From Gemmatimonadota bacterium (lineage in GTDB: Bacteria; GCA-2686955), in NCBI GenBank assembly GCA_002686955.1, contig NYZA01000064.1:1-14095 (forward strand): a stretch of 14,095 nt of DNA, written 5' to 3'. The translations under genes were made by a program, and so were the position numbers. Below the pieces are notes generated by a model. That model saw nothing but the letters and a program-made list of their open reading frames with translations, was not told the origin of the DNA and did no database searches. Positions 1 through 7,736 of this stretch are shown here, piece after piece. Each line of letters begins with the position of its first letter. Within the stretch, counting starts at the first letter, position 1.

Positions 1-81
1 CAACCAGCACGCCTCCGCGCGAAACGGTGCGAAGCACCGCCAGGGCACGAATCTGCGCCGCCTCGCGACGAAAGTTGGTGA

Positions 82-231
82 GATATCCGGGCGAGCTACG
101 TCGACGTCGGCCGGTCGGTGCTCGGCGGGCGAGATCTCGACGCGGACGGAATCGAAGACGTGGTCCTCGTCCTCAGAACCCAGGATACGGTGAACTGGGA
201 GCAATCGGTCGCCGCCGCCAGATTCCACTAG
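82..231 (+). pseudogene. Possible C-terminal remnant of an exported repeat protein, frame broken at about 80
   Basis: Reading frame 1 from 82 to the TAG at 229-231 gives about 49 residues including RDLDADGIEDVVLVLRTQDT. This resembles the D-x-D-x-D-G calcium-binding-like tails followed by a V-L-x-x-R-T-Q stretch seen at the ends of many exported bacterial proteins. The same frame has a TGA at 79-81, so a normal long gene cannot continue upstream in it. Frame 2 is open from the window edge across that point and would join by a one-base shift. The reading could therefore be a frameshifted gene end, a sequence error, or chance in GC-rich DNA. No start codon with a ribosome binding site is seen. 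The family likeness is from memory and weak. Confidence 0.3.
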
Positions 232-286
232 CCCATCCAAGTCGGGAGTCCCCACTCCCCAAGTTCGTCTTGCGCGGACCCTAAGA

Positions 287-314
287 CGCGAGCGGCTTTC
301 ACTTGCCGCTCGCG
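287..314 (-). terminator. Hairpin downstream of tRNA-Leu
   Basis: A perfect 10-bp inverted repeat (CGCGAGCGGC at 287-296, GCCGCTCGCG at 305-314) encloses an 8-base loop. It begins 17 bases past the 3' end of the minus-strand tRNA gene and so fits a transcription terminator for it. No clear U-tract follows on the minus strand, so intrinsic termination is only likely. It could also end transcription of whatever gene finishes at 231 on the plus strand. Confidence 0.5.
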
Positions 315-331
315 CCTTTGAGCTGTAGATC

Positions 332-416
332 TGGTGCCCAGGGCGGGATTCGAACCCGCACGGGTTGCCCCACTGCCCCCTCAAGACAGCGTGTCTGCCA
401 ATTCCACCACCTGGGC
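332..416 (-). tRNA. tRNA-Leu (anticodon GAG)
   Basis: On the minus strand a full cloverleaf can be drawn. The acceptor stem is GCCCAGG with CCTGGGC, followed by discriminator A and an encoded CCA (332-334). The D-loop contains GGTGGAATTGGCAGAC, typical of leucine tRNAs. The anticodon stem is CTGTC/GGCAG with loop TTGAGGG, placing anticodon GAG at 380-382. A long variable arm follows (TGGGGCAACCCG), as expected for a class II tRNA. The T-arm is GCGGG-TTCGAAT-CCCGC. Length is 85 nt including CCA. It would read CUC/CUU leucine codons. I saw no convincing promoter immediately upstream. The plus-strand open frame crossing this region is an artefact over the tRNA. Confidence 0.97.
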
Positions 417-448
417 GGGTGATCGTTCCTTCGAGCCCACGCGGGCCC

Positions 449-477
449 TGTCGGAGGGGGGATCGGAACGCTATCAT
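449..477 (+). promoter_or_regulatory. Candidate promoter for the outer-membrane protein gene
   Basis: TATCAT at 472-477 matches five of six bases of the sigma-70 -10 consensus. It lies about 50 bases upstream of the ATG at 530, between the divergent tRNA and this gene. The -35 position 17 bases upstream reads TGTCGG, a poor match. Support is therefore mainly the -10 box and its location. Confidence 0.3.
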
Positions 478-529
478 GCCACCCGCCGAACGCTCAACCG
501 CATTCCAGACTACGATACGGAGCCCATCC

Positions 530-1873
530 ATGTTCTTGATCGCTCATCGGCTCACACGATCGATCGCGCTCACCGCCACGGCGATCGGATGCGCAACGGT
601 CCCGGCCCTTGCGTCGGGAGGCTTCCACCTCGCCGCGCTCGAGGGTGTCCTGATGGAAGACGATCCCTCCTCGATCGGCGGCGATCCCTGGGGCGACGAT
701 CAGACGGTCTATGGCGGGCTGGGAATCGATGTCATCGACGGCGATACATGGGTGCTGGTCTCGCTCCGTCCCGAGCTCAGCTTCGGCAAGCTCGGCGTCG
801 GTCTTTACGTGCCGCTGCGCTTCTCCACCTCCGACGGCGAAGTTCGCGGTGAAGACTGGGACTCCTTCTCGGACTACCTCTCGGTCTTCCGTTACGTGCG
901 CTGGGCGCACAAGGGCGATCCCTTCTACGTGCGCGTGGGAGTGCAGGATTCCGCCACGATCGGCCACGGCAGCATCATGCGCCGTTACTCCAACACTCTC
1001 GACGAAGACGAGCGCAAGACCGGATTCGTGCTCGATCTCGATCGAGGGCCGTGGGGCTTCGAGTCGATCTACTCGAATCTGACGCGCGGCGAGATCATGG
1101 GCGGGCGGGTCTATGCGCGTCCCTTCTTCACGCGCGACGATCTTCCCCTTCTCGACTCGATGGCGATCGGCGCGACTCTCATCAGCGATGTAGACCCCAA
1201 CCCCTTCGGCCCCGGTGACGCCGCGGTGGTCATGGGCTTCGATATCGACCTGCCGGTGGTGCGCCGCTCGACCTTCGACCTGACCCTCTACTACGACCAC
1301 GTGCGGATCGTCGACTACGGCGCGGGGAATATCTTGGGCGTCGTGGACGTGCTCCGATTCCCCGCCAATTCCCTGACTCTCACTACGAGACTGGAGCGCC
1401 GCTTCCTCGGCGACGAGATCGTGGTCCCCTACTTCGATCATTTCTACGAGCTCGATCGGGCGACCCGCCTCGAAGGGCTCAAAGGGTTCGAATCGGACTC
1501 GGGATGGTTCGGCGAGGCGATCGCGAATCTGCTCAACACGCTGTACGTCGTAGGGAGCTACGAGTGGAAAGACGGCGACCCGGACGGCCGGCTCCATGCC
1601 GAGACGGTGCTCCCCGACCTCGGCCCGAGTCTGCGCTTGAGCCTGGCCTACGACCGTTTCCATGTGGACGGCTTCGACGATGTCGTGAAGCTCGACGAAG
1701 ACTCGCATCTACTGGCTGAGGCCAAGTACCCCCTGAACAGCTACCTCTGGCTCGTCGGCAGCTTTCATCGTACGTGGATGCTCAGCGAGGTGGTCGACGG
1801 CGTCCCGGTCTACGAGCCGACCGATCGCAGCTCGGTGCGGGTCGAGCTGGCGGTGCCGATTTCGTTCGAGTAG
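530..1873 (+). CDS. Exported beta-barrel-like outer-membrane protein, function unknown
   Basis: The protein has 447 residues. It opens with a clear signal peptide: basic n-region (HRLTR), hydrophobic stretch SIALTATAIG, and likely cleavage after ALA at about residue 28. The rest is dense in alternating aromatic/hydrophobic and polar residues with strands separated by Asp/Gly-rich turns, and it ends in a strand with F near the C-terminus (AVPISFE). These are marks of an outer-membrane barrel. The central YVRWAHKGDPFYVRVG and the GHGSIMRRYSN segment recall a conserved uncharacterised family of outer-membrane proteins. That likeness is from memory. The ATG at 530 is chosen because GGAG lies 7 bases upstream (519-522) and the signal peptide begins there; longer in-frame starts run back through the tRNA. 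comF follows after 34 bases. The transported substrate cannot be told. Confidence 0.85.
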   Translation: MFLIAHRLTRSIALTATAIGCATVPALASGGFHLAALEGVLMEDDPSSIGGDPWGDDQTVYGGLGIDVIDGDTWVLVSLRPELSFGKLGVGLYVPLRFSTSDGEVRGEDWDSFSDYLSVFRYVRWAHKGDPFYVRVGVQDSATIGHGSIMRRYSNTLDEDERKTGFVLDLDRGPWGFESIYSNLTRGEIMGGRVYARPFFTRDDLPLLDSMAIGATLISDVDPNPFGPGDAAVVMGFDIDLPVVRRSTFDLTLYYDHVRIVDYGAGNILGVVDVLRFPANSLTLTTRLERRFLGDEIVVPYFDHFYELDRATRLEGLKGFESDSGWFGEAIANLLNTLYVVGSYEWKDGDPDGRLHAETVLPDLGPSLRLSLAYDRFHVDGFDDVVKLDEDSHLLAEAKYPLNSYLWLVGSFHRTWMLSEVVDGVPVYEPTDRSSVRVELAVPISFE

Positions 1874-1907
1874 ATCATCCGGCACGCCGGTTGCGCTCAA
1901 ATGCGCC

Positions 1908-2726
1908 ATGCTCTCCCCGATCCAGCGGCTCCTCGTCGAGTCGTGGTTCACGATTCTCGATCTGGTCGCGCCGCTCGTCTGCGCGGGCTGCGGCGAAATC
2001 GCAACGCGAGAATCCCCGCTGGTCTGCACGAACTGCCTCGCCCCCCCTGCGTCGCTCCCCCGCCCATTGGCCGTCCCGATCGCAACCGATCCCGGTTTCG
2101 ACGGCCCCGAGTGGTCCGACTTCGACCCAGCCGAGGGTGCGGATGCGACCATCGTGGTCGTCTCGGGCTTCCCTTACGACGGCCCGGTGGGAGCACTGAT
2201 CCAATCGCTCAAGTATCAGCGCCTGGAACCGATCGGTCGCCATTTGGGCCGGGCGCTCGCGGCGATCGTCACGAAGCACGCCCTCGCGGCGGAGGAGGAA
2301 TTGGATGGAGCTGAGGAAGACCCCCTGAAAGCATCGATCCTCGCGATCACCGACGAGGTGAGTCGCGTGGTCCCGGTTCCGCTCCATCTCTCCCGCAAGC
2401 GAGACAGGGGATTCAACCAGAGCCTGCTCGTCGCCGGGGGATACGCCTCGGCGCACCGGCTCCCCCCGCCGAGCGAGGCACTGCGGCGCACCCGCGCCAC
2501 ACGGACCCAGACCGATCTCGATCGTGAGCAACGATGGCGCAATGTCGGCGGCGTCTTCGAACCGATTCACCCGCTGCCCGGCGAGCGCGTGCTCCTGATC
2601 GACGACGTGGTCACGACCGGTGCGACGATCGGGTCGGCGGCGATCGCTCTGCGCGAGGCGGGGGCGGAGGTCGTCGGTGCGGTGACATTGGCGCAGAGTG
2701 AGCTGCGGGGTGGGGGAGCGCGATGA
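1908..2726 (+). CDS. comF: ComF family phosphoribosyltransferase
   Basis: This 272-residue protein has the full ComF layout. A four-cysteine zinc-binding motif sits near the N-terminus (C25-x2-C28, C40-x2-C43). The F-x-Y-D-G-P-V-G-x-L-I-Q-x-L-K-Y segment lies at about 88-103, and VPVPLH with the R-x-R-x-R-G-F-N-Q motif at 155-171. The type I phosphoribosyltransferase PRPP-binding loop LLIDDVVTTGAT is at 229-240. Family members are linked to uptake and processing of transforming DNA (ComF, GntX), but many occur in non-competent bacteria and the biochemical role is unsettled. An acidic insert at about 128-140 (AAEEELDGAEEDP) lengthens it over the usual 230-250 residues. No good Shine-Dalgarno precedes 1908; an ATG seven bases upstream is in another frame. 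It may be read through from the upstream gene. Confidence 0.95.
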   Translation: MLSPIQRLLVESWFTILDLVAPLVCAGCGEIATRESPLVCTNCLAPPASLPRPLAVPIATDPGFDGPEWSDFDPAEGADATIVVVSGFPYDGPVGALIQSLKYQRLEPIGRHLGRALAAIVTKHALAAEEELDGAEEDPLKASILAITDEVSRVVPVPLHLSRKRDRGFNQSLLVAGGYASAHRLPPPSEALRRTRATRTQTDLDREQRWRNVGGVFEPIHPLPGERVLLIDDVVTTGATIGSAAIALREAGAEVVGAVTLAQSELRGGGAR

Positions 2727-2867
2727 TCGATCCGGTGCCTTTCTTCGGCGCGGCGGCCGGCCCGGGCCTTGTCTCCAGCGGTCGATTCCCGGTACGTTCG
2801 TCGCTCGTTCTGATCGAGCTTCTCGGTGGCCTCGCGGCCGCGGAGATCCCGCTGGAGCCTCTTCGCC

Positions 2868-4109
2868 ATGACCAGTGTTCGCACAACCTGGATCGTCGCA
2901 GCGATCACGCTGGCCGCCTGCCTGCGCATCTATCTCTTGGTAACCTACGCCGATCTCGCCGATCCGCACCTGTGGGAGTTCGGTCGAATCGCCCGCAACA
3001 TCGTTGAGAGCGGAACCTTCTCGTACTACACGCCCGGAGTACCGACCGCCTACATCCCCCCCGCCTACCCCCTTCTCATCGCCGGACTGTACACACTTTT
3101 CGGAATCGGTCTCACGGCACATGCACTTCTTGGTGCGATGCTCCTGCTCGTCGAAATCGCGATCCCCTTCCTGGTCGCCGGAGTCACGGTCCGCATTTTC
3201 GGTCGCCGCGCGGGATTGGTGGCGTTGCTCTCTAGCCTCTTCTGGCCCAGATTCCTGATCATCAGTGGGCGATTGCATGATGTTCCGATCAGTATGGCTC
3301 TTCTGCTGCTCGTCTTCTGGCTTCTGTTGGCCCCGTCCGGGAAGGGCATGAAAAAGGCGGTGCTGTGCGGAGCGACCTTGGGTCTTCTGGGGAACTTCAG
3401 ATTCGAAGCGATACTCTTCAGCCTGCCGATCGGCTACTACCTGCACCGTGTAGAGGCACGAAGTTTGCTCGCGACGCTGCGTCTGGTATCGGTTCTGTTA
3501 CTATCTTTCGCGATCCTCATGGCTCCCTGGACCGTCAGGAACTACTACACTTTCGATCGTTTCGTCTTGGGCACATCGGGAGCATACAATCTTCTGCGGG
3601 GGCACAATGAGAACGCATCGGGAACGGGGCGTGACGCCTGGCCGGCCGCGAAGATCGATCCAGATCGTGCGACGCCACTTCCAGGAGACGCTTTTCTCGA
3701 CTCGCTCAATTACTCCGTCCCCGCGGACGAATTGGCGGCGGGCGACCGTTACTTCGAGCTTGCGATTCGACACATGCTCGATCACCCCGGCCGCGAGCTG
3801 AAGCTTCTTGGACTCAAGACCTACTATTTCTTGTGCGCCGACTTCACACACCCCACGGCCAGATTTTGGCCGATTTGGCTGCCTTCGCTCGCGGCACTGC
3901 TGGTTGGCCTTCAGCATTGGATGAGGCAAGGACTCGGCGATCCGAGGCAACAGATCCTGTGGATGATCTTCTTTCTTCAGATGGCATTGATGCTGCTTTT
4001 GTTCGTGCTACCTCGCTATCGCATCGCCGTGGATTTCGTTCCCGTTGTCTTCGCATCGAGCTGGCTCGCCAATCGACCAGATCTGAAGCACATCCGGGCG
4101 CCAAAATAG
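2868..4109 (+). CDS. Multi-pass membrane glycosyltransferase, GT-C / GT39-like
   Basis: This is a 413-residue polytopic membrane protein. An N-terminal transmembrane helix (about 7-25) leads to an extracytoplasmic loop. The loop has the pattern typical of ArnT/PMT-like GT-C enzymes: an acidic residue in LWEFGRIARNI (E37) followed by E-S-G-T-F and a Pro-Pro-x-Y-P-L-L segment (64-70) opening the next helix. Many hydrophobic helices follow (about 70-180), then R-N-Y-Y and a soluble stretch with G-H-N-E-N-A-S-G, then C-terminal helices (about 335-400). Such enzymes move sugars from polyprenyl-phosphate donors onto lipid or protein acceptors on the outer face of the inner membrane; donor and acceptor are unknown here. 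ATG 2868 is preferred over 2826 because GGAG lies 10 bases upstream and the extra residues are unlike a membrane N-terminus. Its third-base GC looks lower than in neighbouring genes. Confidence 0.8.
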   Translation: MTSVRTTWIVAAITLAACLRIYLLVTYADLADPHLWEFGRIARNIVESGTFSYYTPGVPTAYIPPAYPLLIAGLYTLFGIGLTAHALLGAMLLLVEIAIPFLVAGVTVRIFGRRAGLVALLSSLFWPRFLIISGRLHDVPISMALLLLVFWLLLAPSGKGMKKAVLCGATLGLLGNFRFEAILFSLPIGYYLHRVEARSLLATLRLVSVLLLSFAILMAPWTVRNYYTFDRFVLGTSGAYNLLRGHNENASGTGRDAWPAAKIDPDRATPLPGDAFLDSLNYSVPADELAAGDRYFELAIRHMLDHPGRELKLLGLKTYYFLCADFTHPTARFWPIWLPSLAALLVGLQHWMRQGLGDPRQQILWMIFFLQMALMLLLFVLPRYRIAVDFVPVVFASSWLANRPDLKHIRAPK

Positions 4110-4317
4110 CATTCCATTCTTGCGCGTCCGCGCTCGAGATTTTGTGCAACGTTGGGGTAGAGATTCCTCCGCCGCGGCGCACGCGTTCAAAAGCAGCGGC
4201 GGTCCCGTCCCATTCGTGGATGACGGCCGTTGGAGCTTGCGTCGCATCCTCGTGCGGAGAGTGGATGTCGCGTATCGCCTCCCGGCCTATCCGAGTCTCG
4301 GGGCGCTCGGCGCATGC

Positions 4318-4346
4318 TTGACGACTCGACGGCCGGCGCTTACGGT
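4318..4346 (+). promoter_or_regulatory. Candidate sigma-70-like promoter of the beta-helix gene
   Basis: TTGACG at 4318-4323 matches five of six -35 bases. After a 17-base spacer, TACGGT at 4341-4346 matches three of six -10 bases, including the conserved TA and final T. It lies 36 bases before the GTG start at 4383. It is the only such pair I noticed in the 273-bp gap 4110-4382, which otherwise shows no gene or clear hairpin. Confidence 0.4.
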
Positions 4347-4382
4347 TTGGGGTTAGGGGGGATGATACAGAGGGGAAGAGCC

Positions 4383-7300
4383 GTGAGAGACGCGAGGATC
4401 GTCATCGGATCGAGTCTAGCACTCGTCTCCGGCGCCTGGGCGAGTGATCGGCGTCCCCCGCCTACCCTCCATGTCCCGAGTGAGTACGGGAGCATTCAAG
4501 AAGCGATCGACGCCGCCTCGGCCGGCGATCGTGTGCTCATACAGCCCCGCGCTTACTACGAGACGATCGATTTCCACGGAAAGGCGATCATCGTCACGGG
4601 AATCGCGCCGGAGGACAGATCTGTCGTGGAGCGGACGACACTGCACGGGCTCTCGGCTGGAGCGGTGGTTCAATTCCACTCCGCTGAAGGAAGGTCGTCG
4701 ATTCTGCGCGGGCTCACGATCCCCGGTGGAAACGGGGTGGATGGGAGCTACGGAGGCGGGATCTACTGCCGATCGAGCTCGCCGACTATCGATCACTGCA
4801 TCATACGTAACAACACGGTCTCTCAGAGGGGAGGTGGCGTCTATGCACGACTCGGATTTCCGCGTCTGGAATCCTGCGAGCTGATCCACAATCAGGCCGG
4901 TGTGCGCGGGGGAGGCGTGGAGGTTCGTTTGGGAACGATGGAGCTGATCGACTGCCTGATCCAGGACGGGAAAGCTGGCCAGGGCGGTGCCGTCTCCGTG
5001 CAGCGGGGTGTGCTCGCTATCGAGGGAGGTGAGCTCTCCGACAACCATGCGCCCCAGGGCGGGGGCGGGCTCTATCTGAAGGAGTCGGAGGTTCAACTGG
5101 TGGGCGTCACGATCGACGAGAACCGAGCCGACGGTTCGGGGGGAGGAGTGCTCTGCGTCGATGGCACGGAGTTGACCGCTCTCGACTGCACGATGGCGCA
5201 CAACAGAGCCGTCGAGGAGGGAGGGGCGGTCTTCGTCGAAAGTGGGTCGTCGTTGCGGTTGACCTCGTGCAGCCTGATCGCCAACGAGAGCACCCGGGGG
5301 GATGGAGGGGGCATCGCAACCAGCGGCGCCGACTCGACCCTCCTCGATCGTTCCGAGCTCCGTGGGAATCGGTCGGCGGGCAACGGTGGAGGCCTGTTCT
5401 CCATCGACGGCTCGCTCTCTCTCAGCAATTGCACGATCGTGGAGAACGAATCTCAGGGCCGTGGTGGCGGGCTCTATGTAAATGGCTGCAGGGCAATGAA
5501 CTGCACTTTTGCGGCCAATAGGTCGGAAGCGCTCGGGGGCGCCGCGCACATCGATGGCTCGGCCCAGTTCGTGAATTCGGTGTTCTGGGGCGATTTTCCG
5601 CAGGAGATTCGTGTGCGGACGGGCGCCATCCAGGTGAGTCACTGCAATGTGCAGGGGGGCTGGCCGGGACCCGGGAATCTGGACTCCGATCCTCGATTCC
5701 AGGATAGAAGCTCGGGGAACTACCACATCGAAGACGGGTCCCCCTGCATCGATGCTGGAACCCTCGAGAGTGCCCCCGAGCAGGACCGAGACGGTGACCC
5801 ACGCCCGACCGGAGCCGGCATCGACATCGGCTCCGACGAGTATGTGGGTCCTTGTCGCCTGACCATCGATCTGGAGGATCTGCCGCGGACGGTCCATCGA
5901 GGAGGCGGGTTGCGTCTGAGCCTGGGCATCCGAAACCGATGCGCCGAGCCCGGCGCTTTCGATCTCGCTCTGCTCGTCGGTCCTCGGGGGGGCGAGCGGG
6001 TGCTTCACGAGGGCCGGAGCGTCGAGATCCCGGCGGGCGAACGGATCACGGTCGAATCGGATCTGAGTCTCCCCGAACGCACGCCTCTGGGCGAGTTCGA
6101 GATTTCGTTCGAGCTGTATCTGGGCGGCGCGCTGTTGGCTCGACGTTCAGCCGCGATCTGGGTGCTCGGCGAAGGAGGGGGACTGAGGGTTCCGCTCGAC
6201 TTCCCGAGCATTCAGTCCGCGATCGATGCGGCCAGTGAGGGAGATTCCATATCGGTCTGGCCCGGAACCTACAACGAGACGATCGCATTTCGAGGAAAGA
6301 CGATCACCCTCGCGGGGCTCGCGCCGAGCGACTCGGTCACGGTCGCCGAGACGGTTCTCGACGCGGAGAGCGCCGGCACGGCGGTTCGATTCACGGGCGG
6401 TGAGGGTCCGGCCACAGTGCTGGCGGGTCTCACAATTCGGGGGGGATTGGGGAAGAACCAGCTTCCCGGTGGGGTTCTAATCGCCGGCGCCTCCCCGACC
6501 TTCATCGACTGCGTCATTCGTGAGAATCGCGCGACAGGTCCAGTCTACACGGGCCGCAGTCGAGGCGGCGGCCTTGTCTGCATCAACGCGAACCCGACCC
6601 TGCTCCGGTGCCGAATCGTCAACAACGTCGCCTCAGTCGCGGGTGACGGGGGATCGGGAGAGGGAGGTGGGATCCGTGCCGAATCGTCTCACCTCACGCT
6701 CGTGGCTTGCGTGATTGCCGGCAATACTGCGGGCTCCGAGGCCGCCGACAACGCCTTTGGCGGAGGTCTTCACTGCCTGGAATCCAGCCTACGTCTCGTG
6801 CGCTGCATCGTGAAAGACAATCGCTCCAGAGCCGGATCGGATTGGTTTCCCTTCGCGAGCGGCGGGGGAATCAACGCGACCGATTCCCGACTCTTCCTCT
6901 CCGACTGCGAGATCCGAGGGAATTCCAGCGCGGCGGAACAAGCCACTGGTGGCGGGATCAAGGGGACACGTTGCGAGGGCTGGATCTCGGACTCCGTGAT
7001 CGCCGCCAACAGTGCGTACGGTTCCAACGGTGCGTGGGGCGGGGGGATCAATCTCTACGAAAGCCCCATCGACATCTCCCGCACCATCCTGGAATGGAAC
7101 AGTGCTACCGGGGATGACGGCTCGGGAGGGGGTATGTACATCAGTCGCTCTTGGCCGGTTATTCGTAACTGCAGGATCGAACACAACGAAGTGCCCGCTA
7201 CATCCAGTTTCGGTCGTGGGGGAGGCATCTACTGCAAGGGGTCGGCGCCGGTATTTGCAAACTGTGTCATCGCCAGCAACAAGGGTGACGACGGGCCTGG

Positions 7301-7736
7301 GGCCTACTGCGGTGGTGGGACCAGCCCCATGTTCAGTAACTGTGTCTTCACCGGCAATACCGGTCACGGCGGAGCGCTCACCATCGACAACCCAAAGCAC
7401 GCGTGGGTCTACGTCCACAACTCGATCCTGTGGGACAATGCCCGGAGAGACATCCAACTCGATTCGGGGAAGATCTCGGTGCTCTATTCGGATGTGTCGC
7501 AAGGGTGGCCGGGAAAGGGCAACCTGCAAGACGATCCGCTTTTCGCCGGCATCCATGGCTTCGAGTACGCCCTGTCACTCGGATCGCCCTGTATCGACGC
7601 CGGCGGCCCCGATCGGAAGGATGGACTGCCGTGGCCCCCGAGGTACTACAACGAGCCGTCCCGATCCGACATGGGCGCCTATGGTGGCCCCGGCGCGGCG
7701 TTGTGGCTTCCGCTCATGAGTCACGGATGGAAATGA
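4383..7736 (+). CDS. Exported protein with two tandem right-handed parallel beta-helix modules
   Basis: This is an exported protein of 1117 residues. GTG 4383 is preferred because a strong purine-rich site (AGGGGAAG, 4371-4378) lies five bases upstream; the result is a short signal peptide ending A-W-A. An ATG at 4362 in the same frame is the alternative. Module 1 (about 28-487) starts with P-S-x-Y-G-S-I-Q-E-A-I-D-A-A and runs through about ten coils, each with GGG(I/L/V) and N-C/x-N motifs. It ends with W-G-D, Q-G-G-W-P-G-x-G-N, G-S-P-C-I-D-A-G and D-I-G-S-D-E-Y. An Ig-like domain follows (about 490-598). Module 2 (about 601-1110) repeats the whole plan from FPSIQSAIDAA to SPCIDAG and DMGAYGG. 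The signature resembles pectate-lyase-like folds and 'choice-of-anchor Q' type proteins. Enzyme activity is not shown; polysaccharide binding or a surface role is possible. No C-terminal barrel or sorting tag is seen. Confidence 0.9.
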   Translation: MRDARIVIGSSLALVSGAWASDRRPPPTLHVPSEYGSIQEAIDAASAGDRVLIQPRAYYETIDFHGKAIIVTGIAPEDRSVVERTTLHGLSAGAVVQFHSAEGRSSILRGLTIPGGNGVDGSYGGGIYCRSSSPTIDHCIIRNNTVSQRGGGVYARLGFPRLESCELIHNQAGVRGGGVEVRLGTMELIDCLIQDGKAGQGGAVSVQRGVLAIEGGELSDNHAPQGGGGLYLKESEVQLVGVTIDENRADGSGGGVLCVDGTELTALDCTMAHNRAVEEGGAVFVESGSSLRLTSCSLIANESTRGDGGGIATSGADSTLLDRSELRGNRSAGNGGGLFSIDGSLSLSNCTIVENESQGRGGGLYVNGCRAMNCTFAANRSEALGGAAHIDGSAQFVNSVFWGDFPQEIRVRTGAIQVSHCNVQGGWPGPGNLDSDPRFQDRSSGNYHIEDGSPCIDAGTLESAPEQDRDGDPRPTGAGIDIGSDEYVGPCRLTIDLEDLPRTVHRGGGLRLSLGIRNRCAEPGAFDLALLVGPRGGERVLHEGRSVEIPAGERITVESDLSLPERTPLGEFEISFELYLGGALLARRSAAIWVLGEGGGLRVPLDFPSIQSAIDAASEGDSISVWPGTYNETIAFRGKTITLAGLAPSDSVTVAETVLDAESAGTAVRFTGGEGPATVLAGLTIRGGLGKNQLPGGVLIAGASPTFIDCVIRENRATGPVYTGRSRGGGLVCINANPTLLRCRIVNNVASVAGDGGSGEGGGIRAESSHLTLVACVIAGNTAGSEAADNAFGGGLHCLESSLRLVRCIVKDNRSRAGSDWFPFASGGGINATDSRLFLSDCEIRGNSSAAEQATGGGIKGTRCEGWISDSVIAANSAYGSNGAWGGGINLYESPIDISRTILEWNSATGDDGSGGGMYISRSWPVIRNCRIEHNEVPATSSFGRGGGIYCKGSAPVFANCVIASNKGDDGPGAYCGGGTSPMFSNCVFTGNTGHGGALTIDNPKHAWVYVHNSILWDNARRDIQLDSGKISVLYSDVSQGWPGKGNLQDDPLFAGIHGFEYALSLGSPCIDAGGPDRKDGLPWPPRYYNEPSRSDMGAYGGPGAALWLPLMSHGWK
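4464..5843 (+). repeat. Beta-helix module 1 (protein-level duplication)
   Basis: This is the first copy of a large duplicated module within the beta-helix gene, starting at L-H-V-P-S-E-Y-G and ending at D-I-G-S-D-E-Y. Its internal coils carry GGG followed by I/L/V at roughly 26-residue spacing. It is detected in protein translation; the DNA copies are diverged. Confidence 0.75.
6183..7706 (+). repeat. Beta-helix module 2 (protein-level duplication)
   Basis: This second copy aligns with module 1 at both ends. The shared start is Y/F-x-S-I-Q-x-A-I-D-A-A-S, then T-Y-N-E-T-I-x-F-x-G-K-x-I and A-P-x-D/S, with a common end at G-W-P-G-x-G-N and S-P-C-I-D-A-G. Its coils are longer and less regular (about 30-40 residues between GGG motifs) because of inserted loops such as SVAGDGGSGE and SRAGSDWFPFAS. 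Confidence 0.75.

Noticed and set aside
365-529. N-terminal extension of the outer-membrane protein frame back to 365
   Set aside because: It runs through the tRNA-Leu gene and lacks a ribosome binding site; the signal peptide and GGAG site place the start at 530.
494-1708. Long minus-strand open frame opposite the outer-membrane protein gene
   Set aside because: It is a GC-rich antisense shadow: low-complexity H/V/E/R composition, no known motif, and the plus-strand gene is well supported.
1879-1890. CCGGC/GCCGG hairpin after the outer-membrane protein gene as a terminator
   Set aside because: The stem is 5 bp with a two-base loop and no U-tract; comF is likely co-transcribed.
2723-3007. 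Small plus-strand frame starting at the comF stop (ATGA overlap)
   Set aside because: The ATGA overlap is tempting, but the frame runs well into the glycosyltransferase gene in another frame and its second half is Arg-rich shadow sequence.
1875-3446. 523-codon minus-strand open frame opposite comF and the glycosyltransferase
   Set aside because: It covers two recognised plus-strand genes and its translation is Arg/Asp/Gln-rich with no domain.
4416-6008. 530-codon minus-strand open frame opposite the beta-helix gene
   Set aside because: It is antisense to a strongly motif-supported protein; the composition looks like a mirror of Gly/Asp codons.
4740-7380. Repetitive GGAGGCGGG-like DNA words as a CRISPR or satellite array
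   Set aside because: They encode the GGG motifs of beta-helix coils at codon-phased, uneven spacing and have no conserved repeat-spacer structure.
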